Positions 8,597-17,778 of a stretch of DNA of 64,000 nucleotides are shown one piece after another. The stretch spans positions 140,790 to 204,789 of the forward strand of contig NZ_NINW01000008.1 of assembly GCF_002188465.1 (NCBI RefSeq). Direction: 5' to 3'. Every line of letters starts with the position of its first letter. Positions within the stretch are counted from its first letter, which is position 1. The translations under genes were made by a program, and so were the position numbers. The notes beneath the pieces are model-generated. The model was not told where the DNA came from and searched no databases. It saw only the letters and a program-made list of their open reading frames with translations. The stretch comes from Pigmentiphaga sp. NML080357. GTDB lineage: Bacteria > Pseudomonadota > Gammaproteobacteria > Burkholderiales > Burkholderiaceae_B.

Positions 8597-9595
8597 TCAG
8601 GATGCCCAGGAAACCAGCGACAACAGCAGCAGCAAGGCCATCCACAGCACCACTGCCCGCCACAGCAGCCCCACCGCCGCATGCAGCGTCGCGGGATCGG
8701 GCAATCGGGCCGGCTCGTCGGGGGCCTCGGCGGCGGCGGTGAACTCGCTGGCAGCCGAGGCGGGCTGGACCGGTCCGACCAGCCCGGGGTCCTCGACCGG
8801 CACCGCGGGCGGCTGCCATTTGCCGGACACCGGCGCCAGGCGCACGCCCAGCGCGCCGGCCGCGCTTTCGACCACCACGCCGCGTTGCGGATCTTCCCAG
8901 CTCGCGGCGCGCTGCCGCCAGCCATACAGGGCATCCTCGAAATTGCCGACGATGGCAAAACCGATGGCGGTCATGCGGGCGGGAATCCAGTCGAGCAGGC
9001 GGAACGCGCCGCGGGCCACGTCGCCGAAGGCGTCGGCACGTCCGGCCCACTCCTGCCGGACGATGCCGGCCAGCTTGTACAACGCCGCCCCCGAGGCGCC
9101 CGGCAGCACAGCATACCAGAACAGCACCCCATAGACGTTGCGGTGCGAGGCCACCACGCCTTCCTCGATCGCGGTGCGGCAGATTTCCGGCACCGTCATG
9201 GTCTCGGCCGCGACATCGCCTTCGGAGACCTGCAGCCAGGCCTGCAGGTGACTGCGCGCCAGAGTGACGTCGCCCCGGGCCAGCGCGAACTGGATCTCGG
9301 TGAAATGATGGCTGAACTGGCGAAAGCCGAGCGTGAACCACAGCACCACGACGTGGAACACCAGCGCGAGGACCGGATGCACCGCCCACGCCAGCGAACC
9401 GATCAGCCATACGGCCAGGCTGGGAACCAGCACCACGAGCAGCCATCCGAGTACCGCATAGCCCCGGCTGCCCGCATCGAGCGCATGACCTGCCCATCGG
9501 CACGCGGCGCGCGCGGCTTCGTGGACGGCATTCGAGCGCGGCAGGGGTCTGACCTGTTCGGCGAGGAAGGCAAGGAGGAGTGCGAAGAAGCTCAT
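8597..9595 (-). CDS. CobD/CbiB-family integral membrane protein
   Basis: The 332-residue protein has several hydrophobic segments: near the N-terminus, LGWLLVVLVPSLAVWLIG, HPVLALVFHVVVLWFTL, and a C-terminal MALLLLLSLVSWAS. The conserved core SHRNVYGVLFWYAVLPGASGAALYKL is typical of CobD/CbiB, the adenosylcobinamide-phosphate synthase family, and its AmpE-like relatives. No cobalamin genes are nearby, and the context (Nudix, ribosomal operon) suggests a diverged member that may not make cobalamin. It is the last well-supported gene of the minus-strand run. Confidence 0.82.
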   Translation of the reverse strand: MSFFALLLAFLAEQVRPLPRSNAVHEAARAACRWAGHALDAGSRGYAVLGWLLVVLVPSLAVWLIGSLAWAVHPVLALVFHVVVLWFTLGFRQFSHHFTEIQFALARGDVTLARSHLQAWLQVSEGDVAAETMTVPEICRTAIEEGVVASHRNVYGVLFWYAVLPGASGAALYKLAGIVRQEWAGRADAFGDVARGAFRLLDWIPARMTAIGFAIVGNFEDALYGWRQRAASWEDPQRGVVVESAAGALGVRLAPVSGKWQPPAVPVEDPGLVGPVQPASAASEFTAAAEAPDEPARLPDPATLHAAVGLLWRAVVLWMALLLLLSLVSWAS

Positions 9596-9659
9596 GAGCG
9601 CATTCTAGAGTGCATAGCCGCGGATGTGCATTATCGGATGGCCACGGAGGGGACAGTCG

Positions 9660-10442
9660 TCAAGCGCGCAGGAACTGGTAGAGATTGCGCAGCATCCCCG
9701 CGGTCGCCCCCCATATGAAAAACTGCTTCCACGGCATCGAATAGTAGGTTCGCACTTCGCCGGACGGCAATGCGGCGCTGTGCAAGCGATGATTGGCCGG
9801 ATCCATCAGGAACGGCAACGGTACTTCGAATACTTCGGCCACCTCGAACGGATCCGGCCGCGGCGAGAAATCCGGCCGGACCAGCCCGACCAGGGGCACC
9901 ACGCGAAAGCCGGTGCCCGTGAAATAGTCCGGCAGCTGGCCGATGATCTCCACCAGGTCTCGCGGCAGGCCGGTTTCCTCCTCGGTTTCGCGCAGGGCGG
10001 CGTCGGCGACCGACGAATCGCTCGGCTCCACCCGCCCGCCCGGGAAACTCACCTGGCCGGCATGATCGTGCAAGTGCGCGGTGCGCTGCGTCAGCATGAC
10101 GTGGATGCCGTCGGGCCTCAGCATCATCGGGACCAGCACCGATGCCAACCGCAACGTCAGGTCCGAGGCCCGTGCGGGATTGATGTCCTGCGCGTCGGGC
10201 GTCCACGGAGGCGGCGAGGCGAAGCGCCGGCGCAGCGCGGACGGCGTCAGGCGCTCCGCAGGCACGGGCGCCAGCCCGTCGGGGTTGGCGACCCAGGGCT
10301 GGGTGACGGGATCGAAGGCGGGCCGCCGCTGGGGCTGGCCAGGACGCGGCGCGAGGGTCTCGGGTTGGATCTCCTCGGGCGTATCGTCGATGTCCCCTGC
10401 CGGGGCGACGTTGCGGTTGTCAGGCGGAATGGGCGATGACAT
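9660..10442 (-). CDS. Nudix hydrolase, CoA pyrophosphatase type
   Basis: The C-terminal two thirds of this 260-residue protein are a Nudix domain of the NudL/CoA pyrophosphatase group. The UPF0035-type motif is visible at residues 117-137 (LTQR, then HAGQVSFPGG), leading into the Nudix helix ending REtEEETGL (residues 151-159) with its metal-binding glutamates. Expected reaction: hydrolysis of CoA to 3',5'-ADP and phosphopantetheine. The N-terminal 90 residues are Pro-rich and variable. The start lies only 11 bases past the T tract of the rplS terminator, so expression needs read-through or a promoter inside rplS. Confidence 0.88.
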   Translation of the reverse strand: MSSPIPPDNRNVAPAGDIDDTPEEIQPETLAPRPGQPQRRPAFDPVTQPWVANPDGLAPVPAERLTPSALRRRFASPPPWTPDAQDINPARASDLTLRLASVLVPMMLRPDGIHVMLTQRTAHLHDHAGQVSFPGGRVEPSDSSVADAALRETEEETGLPRDLVEIIGQLPDYFTGTGFRVVPLVGLVRPDFSPRPDPFEVAEVFEVPLPFLMDPANHRLHSAALPSGEVRTYYSMPWKQFFIWGATAGMLRNLYQFLRA

Positions 10443-10452
10443 CGGGGCTGGG

Positions 10453-10482
10453 AAAAAAAAGGCGCCCGTACGAGGCGCCTTT
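10453..10482 (-). terminator. Intrinsic terminator after rplS
   Basis: Read on the minus strand, GGCGCC, a 7-nt loop and GGCGCC (extended by flanking A-T pairs) are followed by eight T residues. It ends the rpsP-rimM-trmD-rplS operon. Confidence 0.9.
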
Positions 10483-10502
10483 GTATTGCAGTACCGCGGG
10501 AA

Positions 10503-10886
10503 TCAAGCCTTGGCAGCCGGCGTATTGCGTACGAGCTTTTCCTTGATCCGGGCCGATTTGCCCGAACGGGAACGCAAATAGTACAGCTTGGCGCGGCGAA
10601 CGTCGCCACGGCGCTTGACTTCGATCGAAGCGATCGTCGGGGCATACAGCTGGAACGTACGCTCCACCCCTTCGCCGGACGAAATCTTGCGAACGATGAA
10701 CGACGAGTTCAGGCCACGATTGCGCTTGGCGATGACCACGCCTTCGTATGCCTGCACGCGCTTGCGGTTGCCTTCAACCACGTTGACGTTGACCACCACG
10801 GTATCGCCGGGAGCGAATTCGGGAATGGTCTTGTTGGCCGTCAAGCGGGCCAGCTCTTCTTGCTCGAGGACTTGGATCAGGTCCAT
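10503..10886 (-). CDS. rplS: 50S ribosomal protein L19
   Basis: The 127-residue protein matches L19 along its length: N-terminal [12 protein letters not shown], central [42 protein letters not shown], and the [19 protein letters not shown] tail. L19 sits at the 30S-50S interface. It is the last gene of the conserved rpsP-rimM-trmD-rplS operon and is followed by an intrinsic terminator. Confidence 0.98.
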   Translation of the reverse strand: MDLIQVLEQEELARLTANKTIPEFAPGDTVVVNVNVVEGNRKRVQAYEGVVIAKRNRGLNSSFIVRKISSGEGVERTFQLYAPTIASIEVKRRGDVRRAKLYYLRSRSGKSARIKEKLVRNTPAAKA

Positions 10887-11009
10887 TTCTATCTCCGATA
10901 ACCATCATGCGTGGCGGTTCTGCTTTTCATGGCACCGCCACCAGAGGATGGGGGTTCCCCGCCGGACTCATGCCCGGCAGGCTTGCTGCAACGCCGGCCG
11001 CCGTGGCGG

Positions 11010-11795
11010 TCAGCGCTTGCCCTCCCTTTGCAGGTCGGACAGAAACTTCTCGTCGTCGCGGCTCAACCAGCCGCGCTCGCGTGCCGCCTCGATCAGGTCG
11101 GGGCGCTTTCTGAGCGTCGCTTCCAGCGACTGCCTGCGCCGCCAACGCACGATGTTGGCATGATGCCCGGACAGCAGGACCTCGGGCACAGGCTCGCCCG
11201 CATAGACCTCGGGCCGCGTATAGTGCGGGCAATCCAGCAGCCCGGACAACTGTTCGTTGAACGAGTCCTGCACGGCGGACTCGTCGTCGTTCAATACGCC
11301 GGGCAGCAACCTGACCGCGGCGTCCATCATCGCCATCGCGGCGATTTCGCCGCCGGACAGGACGAAATCGCCCAGCGACATTTCCTGCGTCACCCAGCGG
11401 TCGATGAACCGCTGGTCGATTCCTTCATAGCGGCCGCACACCAGGATGGCACCCGGGCCGCCCGCCAGCGATTGCGCCGCGGCCTGGTCGAAGCGCCGGC
11501 CCTGCGGCGACAACAGGATCACCTCGGATTCCGGCAACCCCGCTTGCGCCCGCTGTTCCCGCGCGGCGCAGACCGCCTTCTCGAGCGGCTCGACCCGCAT
11601 CACCATGCCGGGACCGCCGCCATACGGCCGGTCGTCGACCGTGCGATGCACGTCCATCGTGAAATCCCGCGGATTCCACCGATGCAACTGCCACCGACCC
11701 TGCGCATGCGCCCGGCCGGTCACGCCCTGCTCGCTGACGGCGTCGAACATCGGGCCGAACAGCGTCACCACGTCGAACCGCAACATCCCGCTCAT
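11010..11795 (-). CDS. trmD: tRNA (guanine-N1-)-methyltransferase TrmD
   Basis: This 261-residue SPOUT-class enzyme methylates G37 of tRNAs reading CNN-type codons, preventing frameshifting. Visible signatures are [16 protein letters not shown], the knot region [16 protein letters not shown], and [15 protein letters not shown], which bind S-adenosylmethionine. The ATG at 11795 matches the family start; an upstream start would overlap rimM. It begins 10 bases after the rimM stop, and 123 bp separate it from rplS. Confidence 0.97.
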   Translation of the reverse strand: MSGMLRFDVVTLFGPMFDAVSEQGVTGRAHAQGRWQLHRWNPRDFTMDVHRTVDDRPYGGGPGMVMRVEPLEKAVCAAREQRAQAGLPESEVILLSPQGRRFDQAAAQSLAGGPGAILVCGRYEGIDQRFIDRWVTQEMSLGDFVLSGGEIAAMAMMDAAVRLLPGVLNDDESAVQDSFNEQLSGLLDCPHYTRPEVYAGEPVPEVLLSGHHANIVRWRRRQSLEATLRKRPDLIEAARERGWLSRDDEKFLSDLQREGKR

Positions 11796-11805
11796 GGCGC
11801 GATCC

Positions 11806-12414
11806 TCAAAACCCTTCCGGCCAATCGCTGTCGATGCGCCGGGCGTCCAGGTCCACGCCGCGAATATAGGCCTCGACGAACGGCACCAGGGTTTCGCGCT
11901 GCCGGCCCCGGTCATCCATCATGGGCTGCGTGGGCTGGCCGGGAGCGACCGGCACGACGAGGGCCACATGCAGGATGGCATGGGCGCCATTGTCGCTGAC
12001 CTCGGACACCGAGCCCAGCAGCCGTTCCTCGCCGTGTTCTCCCTTGCCGATCAACTGGCAGCCGATCAGGTCCACCCAGTAGAACTCGCCTTCGGCAAGC
12101 CGGGGAAACTGGCTGCGGGGTACCAGCACGACCCACCCCTTCCAGGCCTGGGCCTGGTCGCGGTCGGACACGCCTGACCACGTCGCGGTGACCGAGGCAC
12201 CATGCCGCCTGGCATTGACGACCTCGACGCGCCGCACTTCCTTGCCCTTGCGCAGCCACCACGTACGGGTGCCGAGCAAGGCTTCGGACTGCGCCGAATA
12301 CGGCTGGATCTTGAGTCCGCCGCGCACTCCGTAGGCTTCCGTCACGTGCCCGACTTCGATCAGGTCGGCGGGCGCGGCGGGGTCCTCCCGGGGGGCCGTG
12401 GACGCAGTCGACAC
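11806..12414 (-). CDS. rimM: Ribosome maturation factor RimM
   Basis: The 202-residue protein has the RimM N-terminal beta-barrel ([21 protein letters not shown]) and the C-terminal PRC-barrel ([12 protein letters not shown]). RimM assists 16S rRNA processing and 30S head assembly by binding S19. It lies between rpsP and trmD, the normal position, six bases after rpsP. The first 16 residues are variable and Ala/Pro-rich. Confidence 0.96.
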   Translation of the reverse strand: MSTASTAPREDPAAPADLIEVGHVTEAYGVRGGLKIQPYSAQSEALLGTRTWWLRKGKEVRRVEVVNARRHGASVTATWSGVSDRDQAQAWKGWVVLVPRSQFPRLAEGEFYWVDLIGCQLIGKGEHGEERLLGSVSEVSDNGAHAILHVALVVPVAPGQPTQPMMDDRGRQRETLVPFVEAYIRGVDLDARRIDSDWPEGF

Positions 12415-12420
12415 GGGTAA

Positions 12421-12681
12421 TCAGGCAGCCGAAGCGACCTTGCTGCTGTATTCCTTGACGAGGCGGGCCACGGCCGGCGACAGTTGCGCGCCGTTCTTGG
12501 TCCAGTGCTCGACGCGGTCCAGCGCGATGCGCAGGCCTTCCTCACCCTCCGAGGCGACCGGGTTGTAGAAACCCACGCGCTCGATGAAGCGGCCATCGCG
12601 GCGGTTGCGCGAATCGGCAGCAACGAGGTTGTAGAAGGGGCGCTTCTTCGAACCGCCGCGAGACATACGAATCACCACCAT
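12421..12681 (-). CDS. rpsP: 30S ribosomal protein S16
   Basis: Eighty-six residues starting [19 protein letters not shown], the canonical S16 N-terminus, then [14 protein letters not shown]. The ATG at 12681 follows an AAGGA site; a longer frame to 12750 adds non-family sequence. It is the first gene of the operon, so the promoter should lie in 12682-12792, shared with the divergent membrane protein gene. Confidence 0.98.
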   Translation of the reverse strand: MVVIRMSRGGSKKRPFYNLVAADSRNRRDGRFIERVGFYNPVASEGEEGLRIALDRVEHWTKNGAQLSPAVARLVKEYSSKVASAA

Positions 12682-12792
12682 AGGTAATCCTTGGAAAAAG
12701 GTTGAACAACAAAAGCCAGAAAGTATAGCCCGCCACGCTGTGCCTAGCAAGCCAGCATGCGGTAAAGTCCTTCAAAATCAAGGCGTTCGACG

Positions 12793-13248
12793 ATGACTTC
12801 CCAACACATCCCTACCTCTTCCGATGACCATGCCTCCCCGAACCCCGCCGCCCCGTTCCGGCACAAGGCCCTGGCCGGCCTGCTGGCCTTCCTGCTGGGC
12901 TGGGCGGGCGCCCATTGGTGGTACCTGGGGCGCCGCTACGCTTGGGTGCCGCTGCTGTTCTCGCTGCTGATGCTGGGGACGGCGCTGCGCGCCGAGGCCT
13001 GGTATTTCCACCCGGCCTTCTTCCTGTTCCTCGTACCGGCCGTGGCGGGATTCATCGAGGCGCTGGTCATCTGCCTGACGCCGGACGCGAAGTTCGACGC
13101 CAGGTACAACGCCGGCCATACGCGCCGCTCCCAGACCGGATGGGCGCCCATCCTGGTGGCCATCGCCACGCTGGCGATCGGCACGGCCATCCTGATGCTG
13201 GGCATCGTGCTGCTGTTCCAGAGCCTCTTCGAGGGCGTTCCCGCCTAG
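12793..13248 (+). CDS. TM2-like small membrane protein
   Basis: This 151-residue protein has a polar N-terminus, then hydrophobic segments at about residues 27-45 (ALAGLLAFLLGWAGAHWWYLG), 50-65, 75-95 and 120-145. The first pair with WYLGRR resembles the TM2 domain, which joins two transmembrane helices by a tight turn. The protein is inner-membrane by prediction and its role is unknown. It is divergent from rpsP and convergent with the radical SAM gene, so probably transcribed alone. Confidence 0.78.
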   Translation: MTSQHIPTSSDDHASPNPAAPFRHKALAGLLAFLLGWAGAHWWYLGRRYAWVPLLFSLLMLGTALRAEAWYFHPAFFLFLVPAVAGFIEALVICLTPDAKFDARYNAGHTRRSQTGWAPILVAIATLAIGTAILMLGIVLLFQSLFEGVPA

Positions 13249-13271
13249 GCCGTGCCGCGAGCCGTGTTCGG

Positions 13272-14408
13272 CTAGCCGAACAGCGACATCTGGCGCGCAT
13301 CGGCAGGCGGCGCCGGACCCCGGCCATCGCGCGCCGGCGGCCGGAACAGGCCGGTCTCGAGATCGATGCGGTTGCCTGACAAGCCGAACCGCCGGGCAGC
13401 CCGCTTGAAGCGCTGGTCGATCAGGTCGGCCCAGATGCCCTGCCCCCGCATGCGGTTGCCGAAGCGGGGATCGTTGAGCTTGCCGCCCCGCAGGTCCTCG
13501 ATGCAATGCAGGACCTTCGCCTTGCGGTCGGGGAAATGGGCCTCCAGCCAGTCCAGGAACACCGCCTTGACCTCCCAGGGCAGCCTGAGCATGGTGTAGA
13601 AGGCCACCCGGGCCCCGGCCCCGGCGGCGGCCTCCAGCACGTGCTCGATCTGCTCATCGGTGATGAACGGGATGACAGGCGCCAGCGACACGCCTACCGG
13701 CACGCCGGCGGCGGTCAGTTCGCGCACGGCTTCCAGCCGGCGCCATGGCGCCGCCGCCCGGGGTTCCAGCGTGCGGGCCACCTCCCCATCCAACGTGGTG
13801 ATCGTGACGTACACCGCCACCAGATTCAGCTCGGCCAGCCTGGCAAGAAGGTCGATGTCGCGAGCCACCAGCCCCCCCTTGGTGACCAGCGACACGGGAT
13901 GCCGGGTTTCCAGCAGCAGTTCCAGCAGCCCCCGCGTCAGCTTCCATTGGCGCTCGATCGGCTGGTAGGCATCGGTGGCCGATCCAATGTTGACGACGTC
14001 CACCTTGTAACCCGGCCGGGCGAGTTCGGCGCGCAAGGCCTCGACCGCGTTGGACTTGGCGACGAGCCTGGTCTCGAAATCCAGCCCCGGCGACCATCCC
14101 AGATAGGCGTGCGTGGGACGGGCGAAACAATAGACGCAACCGTGCTCGCAGCCCCGATAGGGATTGATGGCGCGGTCGAAGGGAATATCCGGGGAGTCGT
14201 TGCGGGACAGGATCTTGCGCGCGCGCTCGACGGCGACCTGGGTCCTGAGCGCAGGAAGGGCCTCTTCAGGAGCGACCCAGCCGTCATCCACCGCGTCGCG
14301 CTGGTCGGCCTCGAAGCGATGCTTGACGTTGACGACGGCGCCCCGTCCGCGCCGCGGGACGAGGGGAGCCTGGAGGTAGCCGTTTTCGGGCAGATCATCG
14401 TTTTCCAC
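13272..14408 (-). CDS. PA0069-family radical SAM protein (SplB-like)
   Basis: The 378-residue protein carries a radical SAM cluster motif CEHGCVYC (CxxxCxxC) in RGCEHGCVYCFARPTHAYLG, followed by SATDAYQPIE and a TIM-barrel-like body. It belongs to the PA0069 group related to spore photoproduct lyase SplB. The reaction is not established; DNA repair is suspected from that relationship. The start is a GTG at 14408. A near-perfect LexA box lies only 7 bases upstream, so SOS control is predicted. I recall PA0069 itself being listed in the Pseudomonas aeruginosa LexA regulon, which agrees. It is monocistronic and convergent with the TM2-like gene. Confidence 0.92.
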   Translation of the reverse strand: MENDDLPENGYLQAPLVPRRGRGAVVNVKHRFEADQRDAVDDGWVAPEEALPALRTQVAVERARKILSRNDSPDIPFDRAINPYRGCEHGCVYCFARPTHAYLGWSPGLDFETRLVAKSNAVEALRAELARPGYKVDVVNIGSATDAYQPIERQWKLTRGLLELLLETRHPVSLVTKGGLVARDIDLLARLAELNLVAVYVTITTLDGEVARTLEPRAAAPWRRLEAVRELTAAGVPVGVSLAPVIPFITDEQIEHVLEAAAGAGARVAFYTMLRLPWEVKAVFLDWLEAHFPDRKAKVLHCIEDLRGGKLNDPRFGNRMRGQGIWADLIDQRFKRAARRFGLSGNRIDLETGLFRPPARDGRGPAPPADARQMSLFG

Positions 14409-14414
14409 CCTGGA

Positions 14415-14434
14415 TACTGTATATCCATACAGTA
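14415..14434 (-). promoter_or_regulatory. LexA (SOS) box
   Basis: TACTGTATATCCATACAGTA is a 20-bp match to the consensus TACTGTATATNNNNACAGTA used by LexA in gamma- and betaproteobacteria, with both CTGT/ACAG half-sites intact. It lies immediately before the radical SAM gene start and about 90 bp from the divergent hydrolase gene. Confidence 0.88.
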
Positions 14435-14526
14435 TTTTTCACAATCTCTTCGCCTTCGTGCTGCAAAAAATATTTTCTTGTAAATATATAATTTCTATAA
14501 TTAATTAGAAATTTACGAGACATCCA

Positions 14527-15393
14527 ATGGAACATGCCTTGCTGCCCGCACAACCTCCCCTGCCGTTCCCCGCGGCGCAACGCTATGAAGAAACGGTGCT
14601 GGAATGGGCTCGCGGCGTGGATCCTGGAAACCTGCAGGCCCGGGACCTGGCCTATGGCCCCGATCCCCAGCACCGCTACGACGTGTTCGCCCCCGATGGC
14701 ATGCGCGACGCGCCGGTGCTGGTGTTCTGGCATGGCGGAGGCTGGACCAACGGCTACAAGGAATATGCGCATTTCATGGCCGAGGCGGTCATGCGGCGAG
14801 GAATGGTGTTCGTCACGCCTACCTACCGGCTGGCGCCCCGCCACCGGCTGCCCGCCGCGTTCGACGATGCGACCCTGCTGCTGGCCGAGTTGCGGCGGAA
14901 CGTGGGCAAATGGGGCGGCGACGCCCGGAATCTCTATCTGGCCGGACATTCCGCGGGCGGCGGGATCGCCGCGATGGCGGCCTTGCGCCAGTCAGCCCTG
15001 GAGAAAGCGGGCGTACCGCCCGGCGACATCCGGGGTTGCCTGCCCATCAGCGGCGTCATGGACCTGCACCACCCCTGCCCCGGGCCCGGGAGCCTGGAAG
15101 AACGCGTGTACTCCACCTTGCTGGAACAGCCGGCCGAGGACGCACTGATGAGCGCCATCAGCTGGACCGCCGGCAACCGGGTTCCGATGATGGCGAGCTA
15201 TGGGGAACGGGACAGCGCACGCGTGATCAGCGGCAATACGCGCATGCACGAACTATTGAAGCGCCAGCCCGCCGAGGCCAGCCTGCGCGCGTGGGAGGAT
15301 CTCGATCACTTCGATACCCACCTGATGCTGGCCGATCCGGCCCATGAGTGGTACGGACAGCTTGAAGCGCTGGTGGCGCGTACCTGTCGCTAG
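14527..15393 (+). CDS. Alpha/beta hydrolase of the esterase/kynurenine formamidase type
   Basis: The 288-residue enzyme has an HGGGW oxyanion motif at residues 69-73 and the nucleophile elbow GHSAG with Ser142. A plausible catalytic His lies in DHFDTH near the C-terminus. This is the hormone-sensitive-lipase-like group, which includes esterases and arylformamidases. No signal peptide, so cytoplasmic. It is divergent from the SOS-controlled radical SAM gene and convergent with a GntR regulator. Upstream DNA (14440-14510) is AT-rich, as expected for a promoter. Substrate unknown. Confidence 0.87.
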   Translation: MEHALLPAQPPLPFPAAQRYEETVLEWARGVDPGNLQARDLAYGPDPQHRYDVFAPDGMRDAPVLVFWHGGGWTNGYKEYAHFMAEAVMRRGMVFVTPTYRLAPRHRLPAAFDDATLLLAELRRNVGKWGGDARNLYLAGHSAGGGIAAMAALRQSALEKAGVPPGDIRGCLPISGVMDLHHPCPGPGSLEERVYSTLLEQPAEDALMSAISWTAGNRVPMMASYGERDSARVISGNTRMHELLKRQPAEASLRAWEDLDHFDTHLMLADPAHEWYGQLEALVARTCR

Positions 15394-15415
15394 CGCGCCG
15401 AGAGCCGCCTCCGGG

Positions 15416-16135
15416 CTACTCGGCGAAACGCTCGCCCAGCACCTGCGCGGTCCGCATCAGGTGGCTGCGCAGCAACTCGCAGGCCAGGCCGGCGTTGCGG
15501 TCCAGGGCGGCCTCCATCAGTTGCGCATGTTCACTCATCACGTCATCCTCGAGCTGCTGCGTCGAGGCCGTATAGGCGAGCCGGATCCGGCGGTAGCGTT
15601 CGGAATGGTCGATCAATTGTTCGTCGATGCGCATCAGCCACTTCGATCGCGCGGCGGCCAGAAGCGCGGCGTGGAACCCCCGGTGGGCCGCTTCCCACAG
15701 TTCCACCGCCACCAGGTCGTTCGGATCCTGAGGCAGACGCGCCCGCGTCAGCTTGTAGTAGGCAGCCGTGATGCTTGCCCCCCAGTCGTCGTCGCCATGT
15801 TCGATGGCGTCCTGGAGCAGCAGAGTCTCGATGGCGGTGCGGGCATGCATCAGGTCGATCATGTCCTCCTTGGACAAGGGCGAGACGCTGAAGCCGCGCT
15901 GGCCGTCGTTGCTGACCAGGCCTTCGCCGGACAACTGCATGAGGGCTTCGCGTATCGGGCTGATACCCAGCTCGTAGCGCTGCTGCAAGGCCTGCAGCCG
16001 GAGCTTCTGGCCGGGCGCCAGCGCGCCGGCGATCACGTCGGCGCGCAGGTGTTGGTACGCCCGTTCGGACATGGTCTCCGAAGGCGCCTTGGCGGCAGGC
16101 ACCCGGACCTTGGCGGGCGTTTCGTCTGATCGCAT
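15416..16135 (-). CDS. GntR-family regulator, FadR/FCD type
   Basis: About 239 residues from an ATG at 16135. The N-terminal winged HTH spans roughly residues 25-90 (LRADVIAGALAPGQKLRLQALQQRYELGISPIREALMQL), followed by an all-helical FCD effector domain with metal-binding-type His residues (AAHRGFHAALL, DHSERYRR). FCD regulators respond to organic acids and sugar acids. It is divergent from the broken Bug gene and an SDR gene, which it probably controls from the AT-rich gap 16136-16316. A further in-frame start at 16186 exists; the chosen one fits the family better. Confidence 0.9.
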   Translation of the reverse strand: MRSDETPAKVRVPAAKAPSETMSERAYQHLRADVIAGALAPGQKLRLQALQQRYELGISPIREALMQLSGEGLVSNDGQRGFSVSPLSKEDMIDLMHARTAIETLLLQDAIEHGDDDWGASITAAYYKLTRARLPQDPNDLVAVELWEAAHRGFHAALLAAARSKWLMRIDEQLIDHSERYRRIRLAYTASTQQLEDDVMSEHAQLMEAALDRNAGLACELLRSHLMRTAQVLGERFAE

Positions 16136-16316
16136 GGGATATACCGCTCCGGCGACGATTGAATATATACAAAACCTGTTTCTCATAAATTTTAGCGCAT
16201 GCCCTGTTTCACCGGTGGCGAGCTCAACGGAGAGGGTTTCTCCCTAAATCCGCACGGCGCCAAGTAATTTATATTTTTAATAAGTTCATATAAATTAATT
16301 TCAAAGGCTTCCAGGG

Positions 16317-16962
16317 ATGGCCATGATCGATCTCGCCAGACGCACCATGCTCGCCGCTGTCGCCGCGGCAGTCTCCTTCGCCACGCTGTCCGCCGCGGCA
16401 ACGGCTGCCGGCTATCCCGACAAGCCGGTCAGGATCATCGTCGCCTATCCCGCGGGCGGCGACACCGACGTGCTGGCCCGTTGGATAGGCGAAAAACTCA
16501 GCGCCAAATGGGGCCAACCTGTCGTGGTGGAGAACCGCAGCGGCGCGGCCGGTTCGATAGGCAGCGCCTACGTGGCCCGGGCCGCCGCAGATGGCTATAC
16601 CCTGCTGTTGGCGCCCAACACGCTGGCCATCGTGCCCCACGTACTCAAGCCTGGCACCGGCGCCGACTACAACGCCCAGACCGACTTCACGCCCATCGCC
16701 GAAATCGGCACACAGTCGCTGTTCCTGGCCAGTTCCCAACAGGCAAGCCCTGCTCGGGCCGCGCGGGCTGCCGGCCGATGTCGTGCAGAAACTGAATGCG
16801 GCAGTGAACGAGATCATCAAGATGCCGGACATCGTGTCCCGCGCCGCCGTGATGGGGCTCACGCCCACGGGCGGCACGCCCGGGGCCCTGGCCCGGCGCA
16901 TCGCCACCGACGACACACGCTACGCCCGCATCATCAAGGAATTCGGCATCCAGGCGAACTGA
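16317..16962 (+). pseudogene. Bug/TctC-family binding protein, internally deleted and frameshifted
   Basis: The 5' part encodes a signal peptide and a normal Bug start (YPDKPVRIIVAYPAGGDTDV, then NRSGAAGSIGS) for about 140 residues. Near 16735-16755 the frame changes, and the Bug C-terminus (GPRGLPADVVQKLNAAVNEI to FGIQAN) continues in the next frame. The whole locus spans 646 bp, whereas an intact Bug gene such as 6680-7666 needs nearly 1 kb, so roughly 330-350 bp of the middle are missing. This is a deletion pseudogene. It lies between the GntR gene and the SDR gene. Confidence 0.88.
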
Positions 16963-16999
16963 GTTTTCTTCGCGGCCGTCACAAACCAGGAAAGAGGAC

Positions 17000-17746
17000 A
17001 TGCACGATACTCATCCGCCCGGCAAGCAAGTCGCCTACGTCACCGGCGGCGCCTCGGGCATCGGCTACGCGACGGCGCGACGCCTTGCCGTGACGGGATT
17101 CCGCGTGGCCATCCTGGACCTCGGCGAGGACCGGGTCCGGGCGGCAGCAAAGGAATTGTCGGCGCTCGGGCTGGACGCGCACGGCTACGTGGTCGACGTG
17201 CGCGACCGCAAGACTGTGGCCGGCATCATGGACGGCGAAGGGCGAGTCGACGTGGTCGTCTGCGCGGCGGGCATCTACACTCCGCGCCAGTTCGACGAGA
17301 TCTCGGACGAGGACTTCCGGCGCACCGTCGACGTCAACCTGCTCGGCGTGTTCGTGCCCGCGCAGGAAGGCGCGCGCCGCATGCAGCCGGGCGGGCGCAT
17401 CGTGACCGTGTCGTCGCGCGGCGCGCTCGGCGGGTACGGCTTCGCCGACTACGTCGCCTCCAAGGCCGGGGTCATCGGCCTGACCCGCGCCATGGCGCTG
17501 GAGCTGCGGGCGCGCCGCATCGCGGTCAACTCGATCGCACCGGGCTTCACCGACACCCCGATGACGCGCACCATGCCACCCGACCAGTACGCCAGGGCCG
17601 TCGCGCTGGAGCCCGGCGGCGCACCGGCGACGCCGGACGACATCGCCGTCGCCATCGAGTTCTTCGCCTCGCCCGCGACGAAGTTCATCACCGGCCAGAC
17701 TTTGTTCGTGGACGGCGGCAAATCGCTGGGTGGCCTGGGCATCTAG
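17000..17746 (+). CDS. Short-chain dehydrogenase/reductase
   Basis: The 248-residue protein is a classical SDR: cofactor motif TGGASGIG at residues 15-22, catalytic Ser138/Ser139, and YxxxK with Tyr151 and Lys155 (DYVASK). The usual NNAG is replaced by CAAG. C-terminal GQTLFVDGGKSLGG fits the 3-oxoacyl reductase-like group. Asp40 at the end of the second strand (AILDLGED) suggests NAD rather than NADP. An AAGAGGAC site precedes the ATG. With the GntR regulator and a broken Bug gene, it was probably part of a small uptake and oxidation locus. Confidence 0.92.
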   Translation: MHDTHPPGKQVAYVTGGASGIGYATARRLAVTGFRVAILDLGEDRVRAAAKELSALGLDAHGYVVDVRDRKTVAGIMDGEGRVDVVVCAAGIYTPRQFDEISDEDFRRTVDVNLLGVFVPAQEGARRMQPGGRIVTVSSRGALGGYGFADYVASKAGVIGLTRAMALELRARRIAVNSIAPGFTDTPMTRTMPPDQYARAVALEPGGAPATPDDIAVAIEFFASPATKFITGQTLFVDGGKSLGGLGI

Positions 17747-17778
17747 GATACCGGGGCCGGCGGTTTACACTTCCGGCC

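Noticed and set aside
8485..8958. N-terminal extension of the small gene at 8233-8484
   Set aside because: It runs antisense through the CobD/CbiB-like gene and is Arg/Pro/Ser-rich shadow sequence.
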